64,000 bases of DNA from positions 2,542,001 through 2,606,000 of the forward strand of contig NC_133918.1 in assembly GCF_964199755.1 (NCBI RefSeq). Direction: 5' to 3'. This stretch comes from Larus michahellis. Taxonomy: Eukaryota; Chordata; Aves; Charadriiformes; Laridae. The translations under genes were made by a program, and so were the position numbers. Under the pieces are notes generated by a model. The model searched no databases. It worked only from the letters and a program-made list of their open reading frames with translations, and was not told the DNA's origin. Positions 24,501 through 33,199 of the stretch are shown here, piece after piece (within the stretch, counting starts at the first letter, position 1; each line of letters opens with the position of its first letter).

Positions 24501-27500
24501 GATTACAGAGATCTTGGTTTGAGTTTTGGTTTGTTGTTTTTTTTTTCTTTGAAGAACGCTTCAAGTTAATTTACAGATCTCTGCGGTGAGTGCAATGTCG
24601 AGGGAAGAGTTCACGGAATCACGGAATTTTTCAGAGTTGGAAGGAACCTCTAGAGATGTCCCACTCCCCTGCTAAAGCAGCATTGCCCAGAGCACATCAC
24701 TCAGGGCTGCCTCCAGAGAAGGGGACTCCACAACCTCGCCGGGCAGCCTGTTCCAGGGCTCTGTCACCCTCACCAAAAAGTTTTTCTCATATTTGGTCAG
24801 AACTTCCTATGTTCCAGCTTGTGCCCGTTACCCCTCGTCCTGTTGCTGGGAACCACTGAAAAGAGTCTGGCTCCATCCTCCTTAAACCCACCCTTTAGAT
24901 ACTTGTCAACATTCATAAGGTCTCCCCTCAGCCTTCTCTTCTCCAGGCTAAAGAGTCCCAGCTCTCTCAGCCTCTCCTCATCAGGGAGATGCTCCAACCC
25001 CTCAGTCATCTTTGTTGTCCTACGCTGGACTCTCTCCAGCAGTTCCCTGTCTCTCTTGAACTGGGGAGCCCAGAACTGGACACAGTATTCCAGCTGTGGC
25101 CTCACCAGGGCAGAGCAGAGGGGGAGAATGACCTCCCTTGACCCGCTGGCCACACTCTTCCCTGTGCAGCCCACAATTCCATTGGCCTTCTTGGCGACAA
25201 GGGCACACTGCTGGCTCATGGATAATTTACTGTCTACCGAGACCCCCAGATCCTTTTCTTCAGAGCTGCTTTCCAGCAGGTCCACCCCTAACCTATACTG
25301 GTGCCTGACATTCTTCCTCCCCAGGTGCAGGACCCTACACTTGTCCTTGTTGAACCTCATGAGGTTCTTCTCTGCCCAGCTCTCCGGCCTGTCCAGGTCA
25401 CGCTGGATGGCAGCACGGCCCTCTGGGGTGTCAGCCACCCCTCCCAGTTTGGTATCATCAGCGAACTCGCTGAGCAGACACTCTGTCCCCGTGTCCAGGT
25501 CATTGATGAATACGTTAAACAACACTGGTCCAAGGATTGGCCCCTGGGGGACACCACGGGTTACAGGCCTCCAACTCGACCCTGCTCCATTAATCACAAC
25601 CCTCTGAGTCCTGTCACACAGCCAGCTCTCGAGCCACCTCGCTGTCCCCTCGTCTAGCCCACACTTCCTCAGTTTCCTAAGGAGGATGTTAAGTGGGCAT
25701 CCTTAGGAGACGGGGGAGGAGACAGTGTCAAAAGCCTTGCTGAAGTCAAGGTAGATGACATCTGCCGCTCTCCCCTCACAGGGCAGAGCACACGGTAATT
25801 CACCCAGAAGAATTTCGCAAAGACCTGATAGGGAACCAGCGGGGTTTCAGATCGGGCACTGCCCCGCTTTATCAGCTGGCAGGAAAAACAAGGATTTTGC
25901 CAGGGTCTGCGCTGGGTACGATACGAGGAGCTCACTGCCAGTCACGGTATGGTAACACCGTGGTTGTACAATGCGGGTGGTTATTCCCTTTGGGCTGGGA
26001 ATGAGAAGGCAGGGGGTTAAGTTGGACGACGCCTCCCGAGACGTTTAGTCATTTAGTCCAGCTCAGGTGTGTCAGGTATCAACGACCAGAGCAACAAGCT
26101 CCAGCGACAGTCAGAGACCCTTCACTATGAAGTTCCAGCTGTCGAAGTCCCAGGCGTTAAATCCCTCTTCAGCCGTTCTCTGGCTTTGTCCCGGGAGCAG
26201 GAGTTTGTGCACGGGCAGATCCCACCACGGGAGCAGGGAGAGAGGGGCCGTAACGTCCAGAAATGAGCCTTCAGAACGGTAACGGCAGGGACGTGAAGTG
26301 CTGGTTTCTCTCTCCGAGCGTCTTAACTCCCAACAGCCCCGGCAAAAGGCTCAGCCAGTTTGGACATTTACATCTGCTTCCTAAGCATCCCTTCAAGTTT
26401 TTGCTTGGAAAGATTACTATTTACATGGCTCGCGTGGTCCAGCTCTGCCACGTACCTCAAACACTTCGCTTTCAGAAAAATGCGTTTCCTTACGCATTTT
26501 TATTTTTTTCACCCCAGCGGCACGTGGAAGCGACTTGTGAGAAACGCAAACAGAAGCGCTGCGCTCGTTGCCAAGCTGCGCGTGGCACGGCCGGGTATTT
26601 CCCCGCCACTCCAAGGCTCACCCGCGCTCAGCATTTGCAGGTTTTAGACACAGTTGACTCAGCGATTAAACCGACTGAACGCGAACGGGGAGAACTCACC
26701 AAAAGCTTACCTTCAGAAAGCTTTTTGCTGCTTTCCAGCACTCCTCATAGTACATCTTGTACGTTAGCTTTGTCCACTGGCCGCCCTTTTTGGATGCGAG
26801 GGCGTAATAATCGCCGTATCGGCTAACGGCTTCCCGGAACAGCTCGTGAACCGTCTTTGGCGCCTCGCTGCCTACGCCCCGCTCATCCAGCCGCAGCCTG
26901 ACCTCCCCGTCTCGTCGCGTTGTCCACACGCCGGAGGCAGCAGGCGAAGAGGCCGCTTCGAAAGACAAGCGTTCGGCATCTCGTATTTAGAAATGGCTTG
27001 CAGCCGTAACAGAAATACAACCACGAGCAAAGGTAACGCAAGCAAGTGCTGTTATGCCCCCTCCCGCCCCCTCTTTTCTCACCTTGTACGGCAAACTTGC
27101 CAAGCATAAAACTCCCAGTATTTAAAACAAAGCTAAAAAGATGAAGCTTCTAAAGCACTTTCGAAATTTTGTTAAAAAACGATTCCCATTTACATCCCCC
27201 TCTAACCTGCTTTGCTGCCCTAAAGCTCTTCTACTGGTAAAGCGGCAGCTTCCTGCAGCAATCAACAGTCGTATCCACCCTGCTGTTTGTTTTTTTTTTT
27301 TCTTTTAAGGAGGACTGGAAGCGGTCCGTAATTACCTGGCAGATGAGCACTAGGCAGTGACACCGCCTATTTTGCTCCTCGAAGCACAGCTGTGCTTCAA
27401 AGTCCAAGTTCAAGATGCTTCTGGAGAGACCGTCCTGCAATTCCAGTTTCTTCTTCCATTGTTACGGTTTGATAAATTCCCCTCTCATTTCAATAATAAT

Positions 27501-30180
27501 AATAATTCTGTGCACGCCGCAGGAACTAAAAACTCTTTCCGCTTACCTTTGGAGCCAAGCGTGTCCATCCGACATCCCTCCGTCTTCCTCTCTTCAACGG
27601 GCTCGGGGCCGGGGACCTCCACAGCTCTGCAAGGCAAAGCCAGGATTCAGCGCGCGGGCTGAAGAACGCCTGAGGGGCGCCCGCGCCATCCCTGCATCCT
27701 GCCAGTCCTTGGATGTCACCAAGGATTAGCGGTTCCTGACGTTCTGCAGGTGACTTCATTAATTTGACTAGCCTGCACGGCTACGTCAACGAAACGGGTT
27801 CCTCTAGGAGAGCGGGCGAGCTTTGCCTGCGCTGCTCTTAAACACGCGTGTTGTCCTGCTGGTAGCTCTCGTTTCGGACGAGCCGCAGAAGGATGCGTAA
27901 ATATGCAGAAAACGGTGATAATTTAACCCCAGAGGCCAGCTCCAGGGGCCTGAAACAGCGTGTGGAGCCGCGAGGAGGAGAGGGGCGGGACGGGGCACGG
28001 GGGGTGCTCGTCCCCTCTCTGCAAGACAGGGTCTAACGAAGGGAGGCCCCCGCGAAGCCGGACATCAGCGCCCCCATCGTCACCCCACGGGGAACCCCCA
28101 GAGGTTTCCTGCCGAGGCCGGTCCAGCTGCAGAGCAGGAAATGGATTCAACAGGAAATCTTGCTTTTTGGCATCCCGAATAAAGCCAGTGCACGGGGCTC
28201 CCGCCAGATGTCTGTGAGGAAACGGGAACAGGCCCGTCCCCCGTAGCCACGCTCCTCACCAGCGGCTTCTCCTGCGGCGCCAGCGGAAAGCTGCCCCATT
28301 TTTTTTGCTCTCAGCTTTGCAAGATCTGGTGAAACGCCACCTGCCCGCGCTTGTAGAACAGGGGGCTTCCTCCGTCCCCTGCCAAGGGAGACTCTCACAG
28401 CCGTACGTGACGAGGATACGGAACAATCGAGTCTCACGTCCCACTTCAGACCACAAGTTGGAAGCCAGACCCGGTGAGATCTGGTATTCACGTCCGTCCC
28501 CACGTTCTGCCCCCAAAGGACATCCCACCCTCCAACCTACAGGCAGGTGACGCTTGTTCCCCTACCCTGGGCCATGCCCTGCCTGGATCACCAACGTAGC
28601 ACTGAGGTCCAAGCTCTAGTTGACCCAAGACTATATTCCAGAGAGCCAAAACGTCCCCCTTGCCTTGCCGAAGAGCCCTCCTGCGCCTCTTTGCTCCCGG
28701 CCATCACCAAGGTGTTGGTTTCTTCATGCCAGCGGCGGGTGTTTACTCTTCCCCCGTGGCAGTGGTTGGTCCCTCTCCACCACCAGCTCCCAGCTCTTCT
28801 AGAAGGGCTGCGCATCCCTGACATCACAACGGCCCCAACCCCATGCGGGGGCAGCTTTGGGGCGAAAAGAGCCCCAATGTCCCTGCCTGCCACCAGCACA
28901 GCCCACCCGCAGGCAGGAGCTCCCCCGGTGGGACCAATCCAGGAGGGTTCCCCCCGCGCCCCACGTCTTCTTCCCCTTCTACCAGACCAAAGAGAAGCCG
29001 AGCCAGCACGCGGCTCTGCGCGAGTAAAGCGTTTCCCTCTGTTTTACGTTTTCCCCTGAATTTCTAGGGGGATCGTCAACGCTTATTGCTTTGGGCGCAC
29101 GGTAAGATTTAAGATGGTCCTGTCCAAAAGCAGCACTGCTTCTCCTGTCCGCAAGCCAGAAACTAGAGGGAAGTAAATCAAAATTATTTTTTTTTTTTCT
29201 TTATTTCCCCCAAAGGGATTACGGGATGTTCCCTACTACGCGTTTCCTCCTCATTATTGAGAGCATTTTTCAGCACAAATTAATCCACAGTTGCGATAGT
29301 TCCGCACCGTTTCACCACCAGCTTTTACGATCAACGCATGCAAATGACCCAGTAACACCAGCAAAAAAAAAAAAAAAAGAAAAAAAAGCCCCAGCTGTTT
29401 CCCTCCCAGTGACTCAAATCATCTTTTTCTCCCCCTTTAGTACACGTAAGTCACGTGCAGCCTGAAAAAAATCAAGCAAAGAGGGTTTTTGTCAGCTATA
29501 TCTCATTACGCCGGGGAGATCCAGACCCTTAATTGCTGTTCTGCTCTTTAGCAAGAGGCTGCTGAGATTTACAGACGGGAGTTTGATAAAAAAAATCAGC
29601 ACAGAAACCATCCTCTGCTGCCTGTACAGCAATCAACGCAGGACTGGCTCGGTATTCGAAGTATTCAATCGCTGACCTCCCAATTAAATAGGTTAACAAT
29701 TAGTCAAAGTTCCTTTAAAAGGGGCAAACTTTCTGCCTACGCAGAACGTCCTGCCACGCCGGGGCTCTCGGTTCACATTAAACGCACCCGGCTTCCAGCG
29801 CCGTCCTCCGCGTGGTGCAGCACATCGAACTCCCTTCCTCTTCTGCCGAGAGGAGGATTTGTAGATTTTTTCAAGACTGTACATTCAGCTTTTACATTTT
29901 GGAAACGATAAAAATTGAAGGATTTTTTTTTTTTTTTTTTAAAAAGTTCAATTTGAAGAATCGAAATTTCTTCAAAACAAAAAAAATTAATCAATCTAAG
30001 TAAACACGATAGAATAAAAACTACACCCTATATATACACAGGTCACCACAGAGAAAATAAAGACTTAAAAAGCACAAACCTAGCAGAAGAGTTGAGCCGT
30101 ACATCGTCCAGCGACACCTCGCAGTTCCCGGCAGGATCCGAGTTACAATAAACCGCAGGGACGGGTTCCGCGAGTGCCAT
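15474..30180 (-). CDS. ACSBG2: ACSBG2, bubblegum-family long-chain acyl-CoA synthetase, 14 coding exons
   Basis: The enzyme joins long- and very-long-chain fatty acids to CoA using ATP, through an acyl-AMP intermediate, in the cytosol and at membranes. Coding exons, in transcript order: 30180-30080, 27626-27547, 26955-26711, 24483-24395, 23447-23327, 22593-22513, 22019-21870, 21685-21509, 20333-20152, 19909-19676, 19009-18792, 17319-17180, 16220-15974, 15589-15474. They total 2181 nt, or 726 residues and a stop, with all 13 junction phases matching. Visible motifs are the AMP-binding P-loop [11 protein letters not shown] (272-282), [10 protein letters not shown] (316-325), [10 protein letters not shown] (466-475), WLHSGDLG (537-544), YITGRIKE (553-560), TAGGENVPP (564-572) and [11 protein letters not shown] (686-696) near the C-terminus. 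There is no signal peptide. Being between MLLT1 and RFX2 identifies it as ACSBG2 and not ACSBG1, although its length is closer to ACSBG1. Confidence 0.94.
15974..16220 (-). CDS. ACSBG2: ACSBG2 coding exon 13
   Basis: Codes for residues 607-688: [20 protein letters not shown], then the family-typical [10 protein letters not shown] and [17 protein letters not shown]. The acceptor is TTGCCCTGCAG and the donor is GTGAGT on the - strand. Confidence 0.95.
17180..17319 (-). CDS. ACSBG2: ACSBG2 coding exon 12
   Basis: Codes for residues 560-606, with [20 protein letters not shown] and [20 protein letters not shown]. The GGENVPP loop follows the domain hinge. The acceptor is CTCTCTTCCAG and the donor is GTAATG. 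Confidence 0.95.
18187..18765 (-). mobile_element. CR1 LINE 3' fragment (about 580 bp)
   Basis: It begins with ATCACAGAA, the reverse of the CR1 3' octamer end. It then runs through the reverse complement of the CR1 C-terminal coding region and 3' end (CGLGPLFQFW-like and LEKRRLR-like segments). It is in sense with ACSBG2 and stops about 25 bp from the exon 11 donor. Confidence 0.9.
18792..19009 (-). CDS. ACSBG2: ACSBG2 coding exon 11 (motif II)
   Basis: Codes for residues 487-559: SCGKEITGC, then [31 protein letters not shown] and [10 protein letters not shown]. It contains the ATP-contacting Asp of SGD (542) and Arg557 of the ITGRIKE motif. The donor is GTAATG at 18791, only about 25 bp from a CR1 insertion. 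Confidence 0.95.
19676..19909 (-). CDS. ACSBG2: ACSBG2 coding exon 10
   Basis: Codes for residues 409-486, with [38 protein letters not shown] and [16 protein letters not shown]. The YGMSE motif contacts adenine and the acyl substrate in this superfamily. The acceptor is CTCCTCCAG and the donor is GTAAAT. Confidence 0.95.
20152..20333 (-). CDS. ACSBG2: ACSBG2 coding exon 9
   Basis: Codes for residues 349-408, [20 protein letters not shown], then [20 protein letters not shown] and so on. This is the conserved GVPRVWEK region of bubblegum enzymes. The donor GTAATT is slightly weak. Confidence 0.94.
20448..20538 (+). repeat. Direct repeat, left copy, flanking a CR1
   Basis: It starts ATTTTCAAGTGCAGTG, carries AAAGGAACCCCAGGAG, and ends CACCAAGGGTCGATCTCTC. 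A second copy lies at 21053-21114, just past the CR1. The left copy has about 30 extra bases in the middle. Confidence 0.8.
20539..21052 (+). mobile_element. CR1 LINE 3' fragment, + strand (about 510 bp)
   Basis: CR1 3' coding region (CAGCCTGGAGAAGAGAAGG) and 3'UTR (TTTAAACTAGAGCAGGGCAG), ending with CCAACACATTCTGTGATT. It is antisense to ACSBG2 in the intron between exons 9 and 8. It is the same subfamily as 34746-35014 and 37926-38190. Confidence 0.92.
21053..21114 (+). repeat. Direct repeat, right copy, flanking a CR1
   Basis: ATTTTCAAGCGCAGTG, then AAAGGAACCCCAGGAG, then CACCAAGGGTCGATCTTTC. It is an imperfect copy of 20448-20538 and flanks the CR1 as a target-site duplication would. Confidence 0.8.
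21509..21685 (-). CDS. ACSBG2: ACSBG2 coding exon 8
   Basis: Codes for residues 290-348, with [29 protein letters not shown] and [10 protein letters not shown]. The acceptor is CTTGTTCCAG and the donor is GTAAAA. The length of 177 nt keeps phase 0 at both ends. Confidence 0.95.
21870..22019 (-). CDS. ACSBG2: ACSBG2 coding exon 7 (P-loop)
   Basis: Codes for residues 240-289, starting [20 protein letters not shown]. It then carries the adenylate-forming signature [20 protein letters not shown], which binds the ATP phosphates. It is 50 codons, phase 0-0. The acceptor is CTGTGCACAG and the donor is GTAAGG. Confidence 0.97.
22513..22593 (-). CDS. ACSBG2: ACSBG2 coding exon 6
   Basis: Codes for residues 213-239, [20 protein letters not shown] and KRPNLYS. 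It is 27 codons, phase 0-0, with acceptor TTAACACAG and donor GTAAGT. LPHLKA is shared with ACSBG1. Confidence 0.95.
22944..23230 (-). mobile_element. CR1 LINE 3' end, - strand
   Basis: Begins ATCACAGAATCATGAAACGG, then GGGAAGGGACCTTAAAG, and continues through the CCTCCAGGGATGGGGCAGCC segment. It lies in an ACSBG2 intron, followed downstream by A-rich DNA at 23294-23312. Confidence 0.92.
23327..23447 (-). CDS. ACSBG2: ACSBG2 coding exon 5
   Basis: Codes for residues 172-212, with [33 protein letters not shown] and QLQKILE. The pattern matches the bubblegum family closely. The acceptor is TTCCTTTGTAG and the donor is GTAAAT. Confidence 0.95.
23869..24160 (-). mobile_element. CR1 LINE 3' end, - strand
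   Basis: Begins TTGAATCATAGAGTTG, then GGAAGGGACCTTAAAGACC, and runs to the TCTAGTTTTAATCCATCCCC segment. It lies in the intron between ACSBG2 exons 4 and 5. Confidence 0.92.
24195..24290. repeat. GGTTT-rich low-complexity tract
   Basis: About 95 bp of T and G only, apart from a few bases, in GGTTTT/GTTTGG words. It sits between two CR1 copies in an ACSBG2 intron. Confidence 0.7.
24395..24483 (-). CDS. ACSBG2: ACSBG2 coding exon 4
   Basis: Codes for residues 143-171, [20 protein letters not shown] and IADIGAILA. It is short and easily missed. It follows directly on KSFLK of exon 3. The acceptor is TTGTTTACAG and the donor is GTAGGA. Confidence 0.94.
24611..25790 (-). mobile_element. CR1 LINE, long 3' copy with reverse-transcriptase remnant
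   Basis: About 1.18 kb. The - strand holds an open stretch of 266 codons (25597-24797) with reverse-transcriptase motifs [20 protein letters not shown] and FADDTKL, then the usual CR1 C-terminus ([10 protein letters not shown]). Further 5' the catalytic YLDFSKAFD block is present, but one in-frame stop follows it. The element is 5'-truncated near 25.79 kb, just upstream of that block. It is in sense with ACSBG2, between exons 3 and 4. Confidence 0.95.
25797..26710 (-). other. ACSBG2: ACSBG2 intron, unique part
   Basis: About 0.9 kb between the long CR1 and exon 3. I see no gene, and the open frames lack conserved motifs. Confidence 0.5.
26711..26955 (-). CDS. ACSBG2: ACSBG2 coding exon 3
   Basis: Codes for residues 61-142, with [16 protein letters not shown], the family WTT.RDG signature, and [11 protein letters not shown] and KAAKSFLK. 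The donor is GTAAGC. The acceptor CTTTCGAAG is weak, but it is the one that keeps phase with exon 2. Confidence 0.9.
27547..27626 (-). CDS. ACSBG2: ACSBG2 coding exon 2 (N-terminal extension)
   Basis: Codes for residues 34-60, with [20 protein letters not shown] and DTLGSK. It is 80 nt. The acceptor is TTTGCCTTGCAG and the donor is GTAAGC, and both junction codons (Arg, Ala) rejoin correctly. The sequence itself is not conserved with mammals as I recall, so the support is splice sites and phase. Confidence 0.75.
27627..30079 (-). other. ACSBG2: ACSBG2 intron 1 of the coding region
   Basis: 2.45 kb between coding exons 1 and 2. It is GC-rich unique sequence at 27.9-29.0 kb, then A/T-rich with long A and T runs. 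I see no CR1 and no further exon. Confidence 0.6.
30080..30180 (-). CDS. ACSBG2: ACSBG2 first coding exon (start codon)
   Basis: ATG is at 30180-30178 in good context (AGGGATGG). It begins [18 protein letters not shown] and runs 33 codons to a GTTTGT donor. The exon itself seems to start at 30209 after a long pyrimidine tract and TTTTGACAG, so 29 nt of 5'UTR are included. The frame stays open upstream of the ATG within the exon, so an earlier start in exon 1 is not excluded. Confidence 0.75.
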
Positions 30181-30289
30181 CCCTGCCTCTGACTCACACA
30201 GCACCGTCCCTGTCAAAACAGGTTTGGGGAAGAAAAAAAAAAAAATAAATATCAAAATACAGTCAAACACACGAGTAAAATCAGCTTCT

Positions 30290-30860
30290 GCGGGTCCCTG
30301 ACCCGAGGCAGCCCCGAGATTGCCGGATTTGCGTGAAATACGGTAAATCCTCCCAGCGGACGCGGCGCACCCCGCATCGCCCCGTTAAAAAAAAAACCAA
30401 ACCAAAACAAAACACAAACCTCGGCGTTGGGCGATACACCCACCCCCGCCTCTGAGAAGGACCCTGACAATTTGACAGAGCACAAATTTAAATTTTACCC
30501 TGCCTTTGCCCCAAACGCCCCCCCCCACCCCCACCCCCGCCCCGACCCCGTCACCGCAGGGCTCCGGGTCCGGCCGTACCCCGCATCGCCTTTGTCCGGC
30601 CGCTCCCGCAGCGGCTCCGCACCGGCGCCCGGCAGCAGGAGGAGGAGGAGGAGGATGTGTAATATCCTTTATTTTTAAACTAGCGCCCAGGAGGCAGATC
30701 TGGAGCATCTTATGTCATGTGCTGCCTGCCTCGCAATTGGAAGCGGCTCCTCACCCCACACGCCGCAGCCGCTTAAGGAAGCCCCGGCCCCACGCCGGCC
30801 CCGCACGCCCGGGATTTGGGGTGTCGTCGTCCCCCCCACCTCGGAGGTTTAACACGATCC
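30290..30860 (-). promoter_or_regulatory. CpG-rich segment just upstream of ACSBG2 start exon
   Basis: The GC- and CpG-rich block holds a (AGG)n run at about 30639-30655 and GGCCG/CGGCC words. It lies immediately upstream of the first coding exon. On the - strand a donor-like GTGAGG occurs near 30754. It could be an alternative ACSBG2 first exon and promoter. Confidence 0.4.
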
Positions 30861-32065
30861 GGGGAAAAAAAAAAAAAAAAAAAAAAACCAAAAACGATGC
30901 TTTGGCAGCTGTTGGTTTTTTGGCAGCTTCTGCGCCGCTCTCAGTACTTTGTCGTTAGGGGATTTCGTCACCTGCACCAAGCACTTCCCAGCACCCAAAG
31001 CAACGTCGGTTTTATTTAAGGTTTACATTTGTCACAAGCCTTTGGCGCTTCTGTTTAATTGTTTCCGGGGATTTCTAACTGGTTGGGGACGAACCTCATC
31101 ACCCTTCATCTTTTCAAAAAGTGGATTTTTAGCACCCCGTTTTGTAGCCGCGTCAGGCAGACGCTATTTAAAGCGGGCACGGCAGAGAGCGCGTTTGTCG
31201 GAATGACGGCAGACAGGAGGAAAAGGGAAGAGCCCCTCCATCCAATGAATCCGGCGGAGCCAAGCCGCAGCCTTCAGCCTCTGACGGCAGTGGAGAACGG
31301 TGGCCAGCCAGCAGGGCAGCGGGCTGGCCAGCCACCAGCCCCGGGTGGCACGTGTTCCGTCCCCCCCCCCCTCCACCACCAGGCAAGGACACGTCGCTGC
31401 TCACCCCACACTCGGCTCCGGGCTGCAACTCACAACGCGGAAAATAGTCACATTCACACGTGGCTGAGGAAGGGACGTCACCAAAAATGCCAGCTCTGAG
31501 ATAACTGGCAGACATCACCCAGTGCCCCATTCTAGGCTAAAAGAGTGGGGTTTTCTATTTATTTTTTTTTTCTAATAAGGCAGCTGCGAGGAAAGGGGTG
31601 TTATCTCTAGAGCGGCCACCCAGACCTGTGACACCCGGGCTCAGGCCTCTCCCCAGCCCGGAGGGACTCAGCCCCACACCGGGAGGAACGTGCTGGTTCC
31701 CAGACACGGATGTGCCGCCACCTCCGGCTCCGGCTCACGGAGGGACCTGGGCAGGGGGTGAGGAGGGACGTGCCGTAGAAGCTGTCATTGGGCTTGACCC
31801 CTTTCGCAGTACTGCCCCCACACTCCTTCCCAGCGCCCCACAACAAGGGTTTGAGGCTCCCCAGCATCCCTGCAGGAAGCTTTTCTCTCCGTGCTAATCA
31901 CAGCCTTTCTCTTGCCGTCTGCTCGTTAATGCAGCAGGAAAGTTTGAAGGGGAAGGGTGGAGGTGTCCTCACACCAGCATCCTGCAGCCCGGCGAGCTCT
32001 CGGGCAGCAGAGGTTGGTTGGAAACACGTTGGGCAAAGAAAGGCCAATCTCCCAGGTGCTCAGGA

Positions 32066-32450
32066 GTCATATAGTCATGGAACGGTTTGGGTTGGAAGGG
32101 ACCTTAAAGGCCACCCAGTGCCACCCCCTGCCCTGGGCAGGGACACCTCCCACCAGCCCAGGTTGCTCCAAGCCCCGGCCAACCTGGCCTTGAACCCCTC
32201 CAGGGATGGGGCAGCCACAGCTTCTCTGGGCAACCTGGGCCAGGGGCTCACCCCCCTCACAGCAAACAATTTCTTCCCCAGATCTCATCTCAGTCTCCCC
32301 TCTTCCAGTTTCAAACCCTTCCCCCTCGTCCCGTGGCTCCCCTCCCTGCTCCGGAGTCCCTCCCCAGCTTTCCTGGAGCCCCTTTAGGGACTGGAAGGGG
32401 CTGGAAGGTCTCCCCGGAGCCTTCTCTTCTCCAGGCTGAAGACCCCCAAC
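32066..32450 (-). mobile_element. CR1 LINE 3' fragment, - strand
   Basis: Begins TCATATAGTCATGGAACGG, then GGGTTGGAAGGGACCTTAAA, and continues to TTCTCTTCTCCAGGCTGAAG. It is nearly the same subfamily copy as 48028-48420. Confidence 0.93.
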
Positions 32451-33199
32451 AACAATTTAGGATGGGAGCAAAGATGTGAGGACGCACACGCTCTGAGTGG
32501 CTCTGCTAAGCACTGCAGCCAACCCCCCCGGGCTCAGCACCCACGGCTCTGCTCCACGAGCCCCTGGAAAGCCCCCAGGAGCTCACCAGAGCCGGCGGGA
32601 GCTCACCGCGGGTCCCGAGCGGGATCAGGAACGATCCTCCCCTGCCACAAGCTGTTCCCGGCAGAGGTAACACCCCACACTGCGCCAAGGGCGTGCAGGG
32701 AGACGAGGGACACGCACCCAAAGAAGAACCTGCCGGAGGAACCCTCCCTGTTAACGAAGCCCGTGTGACAACCTGAGTGATTTAAATACAAAGCGTCTCC
32801 TGCGCTGAGGGAGCTGGAAGTTGGGGAGGGATTTCATGGCAACCACCGCGGAGCTCCACGGACAACACCGAAGCGGGGTCTGATGATGACGCGCAAACTC
32901 GTGACGGTCAAGGGGAGTGAAGGCTCCGAACACACCTTTACTCCAAACGCACCCACAGAGCCCCAAAAACCAGCTCAAATTCAAATTAGCGCACGGGTTC
33001 ACGCTGCACACCGCGACACGTTCCAGCTCGGCCCACTCCCCTTCCCGGTACGGGTTTGGGTTTTTTTTTTTCCCCCCCTTTTTACCGGTAAAGGCACCGT
33101 GTCTGACCCGCTGCGGTTATCGCCGTGCGGATCGGCTTCAGGCGGTCACCGCGTTATCTCGCTGCCTTTCCCCCTTTCCACCAAAAACTGAAACTTGGC

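Noticed and set aside
24819-25607. 262-codon + strand frame
   Set aside because: Antisense shadow of the CR1 reverse-transcriptase remnant on the - strand.
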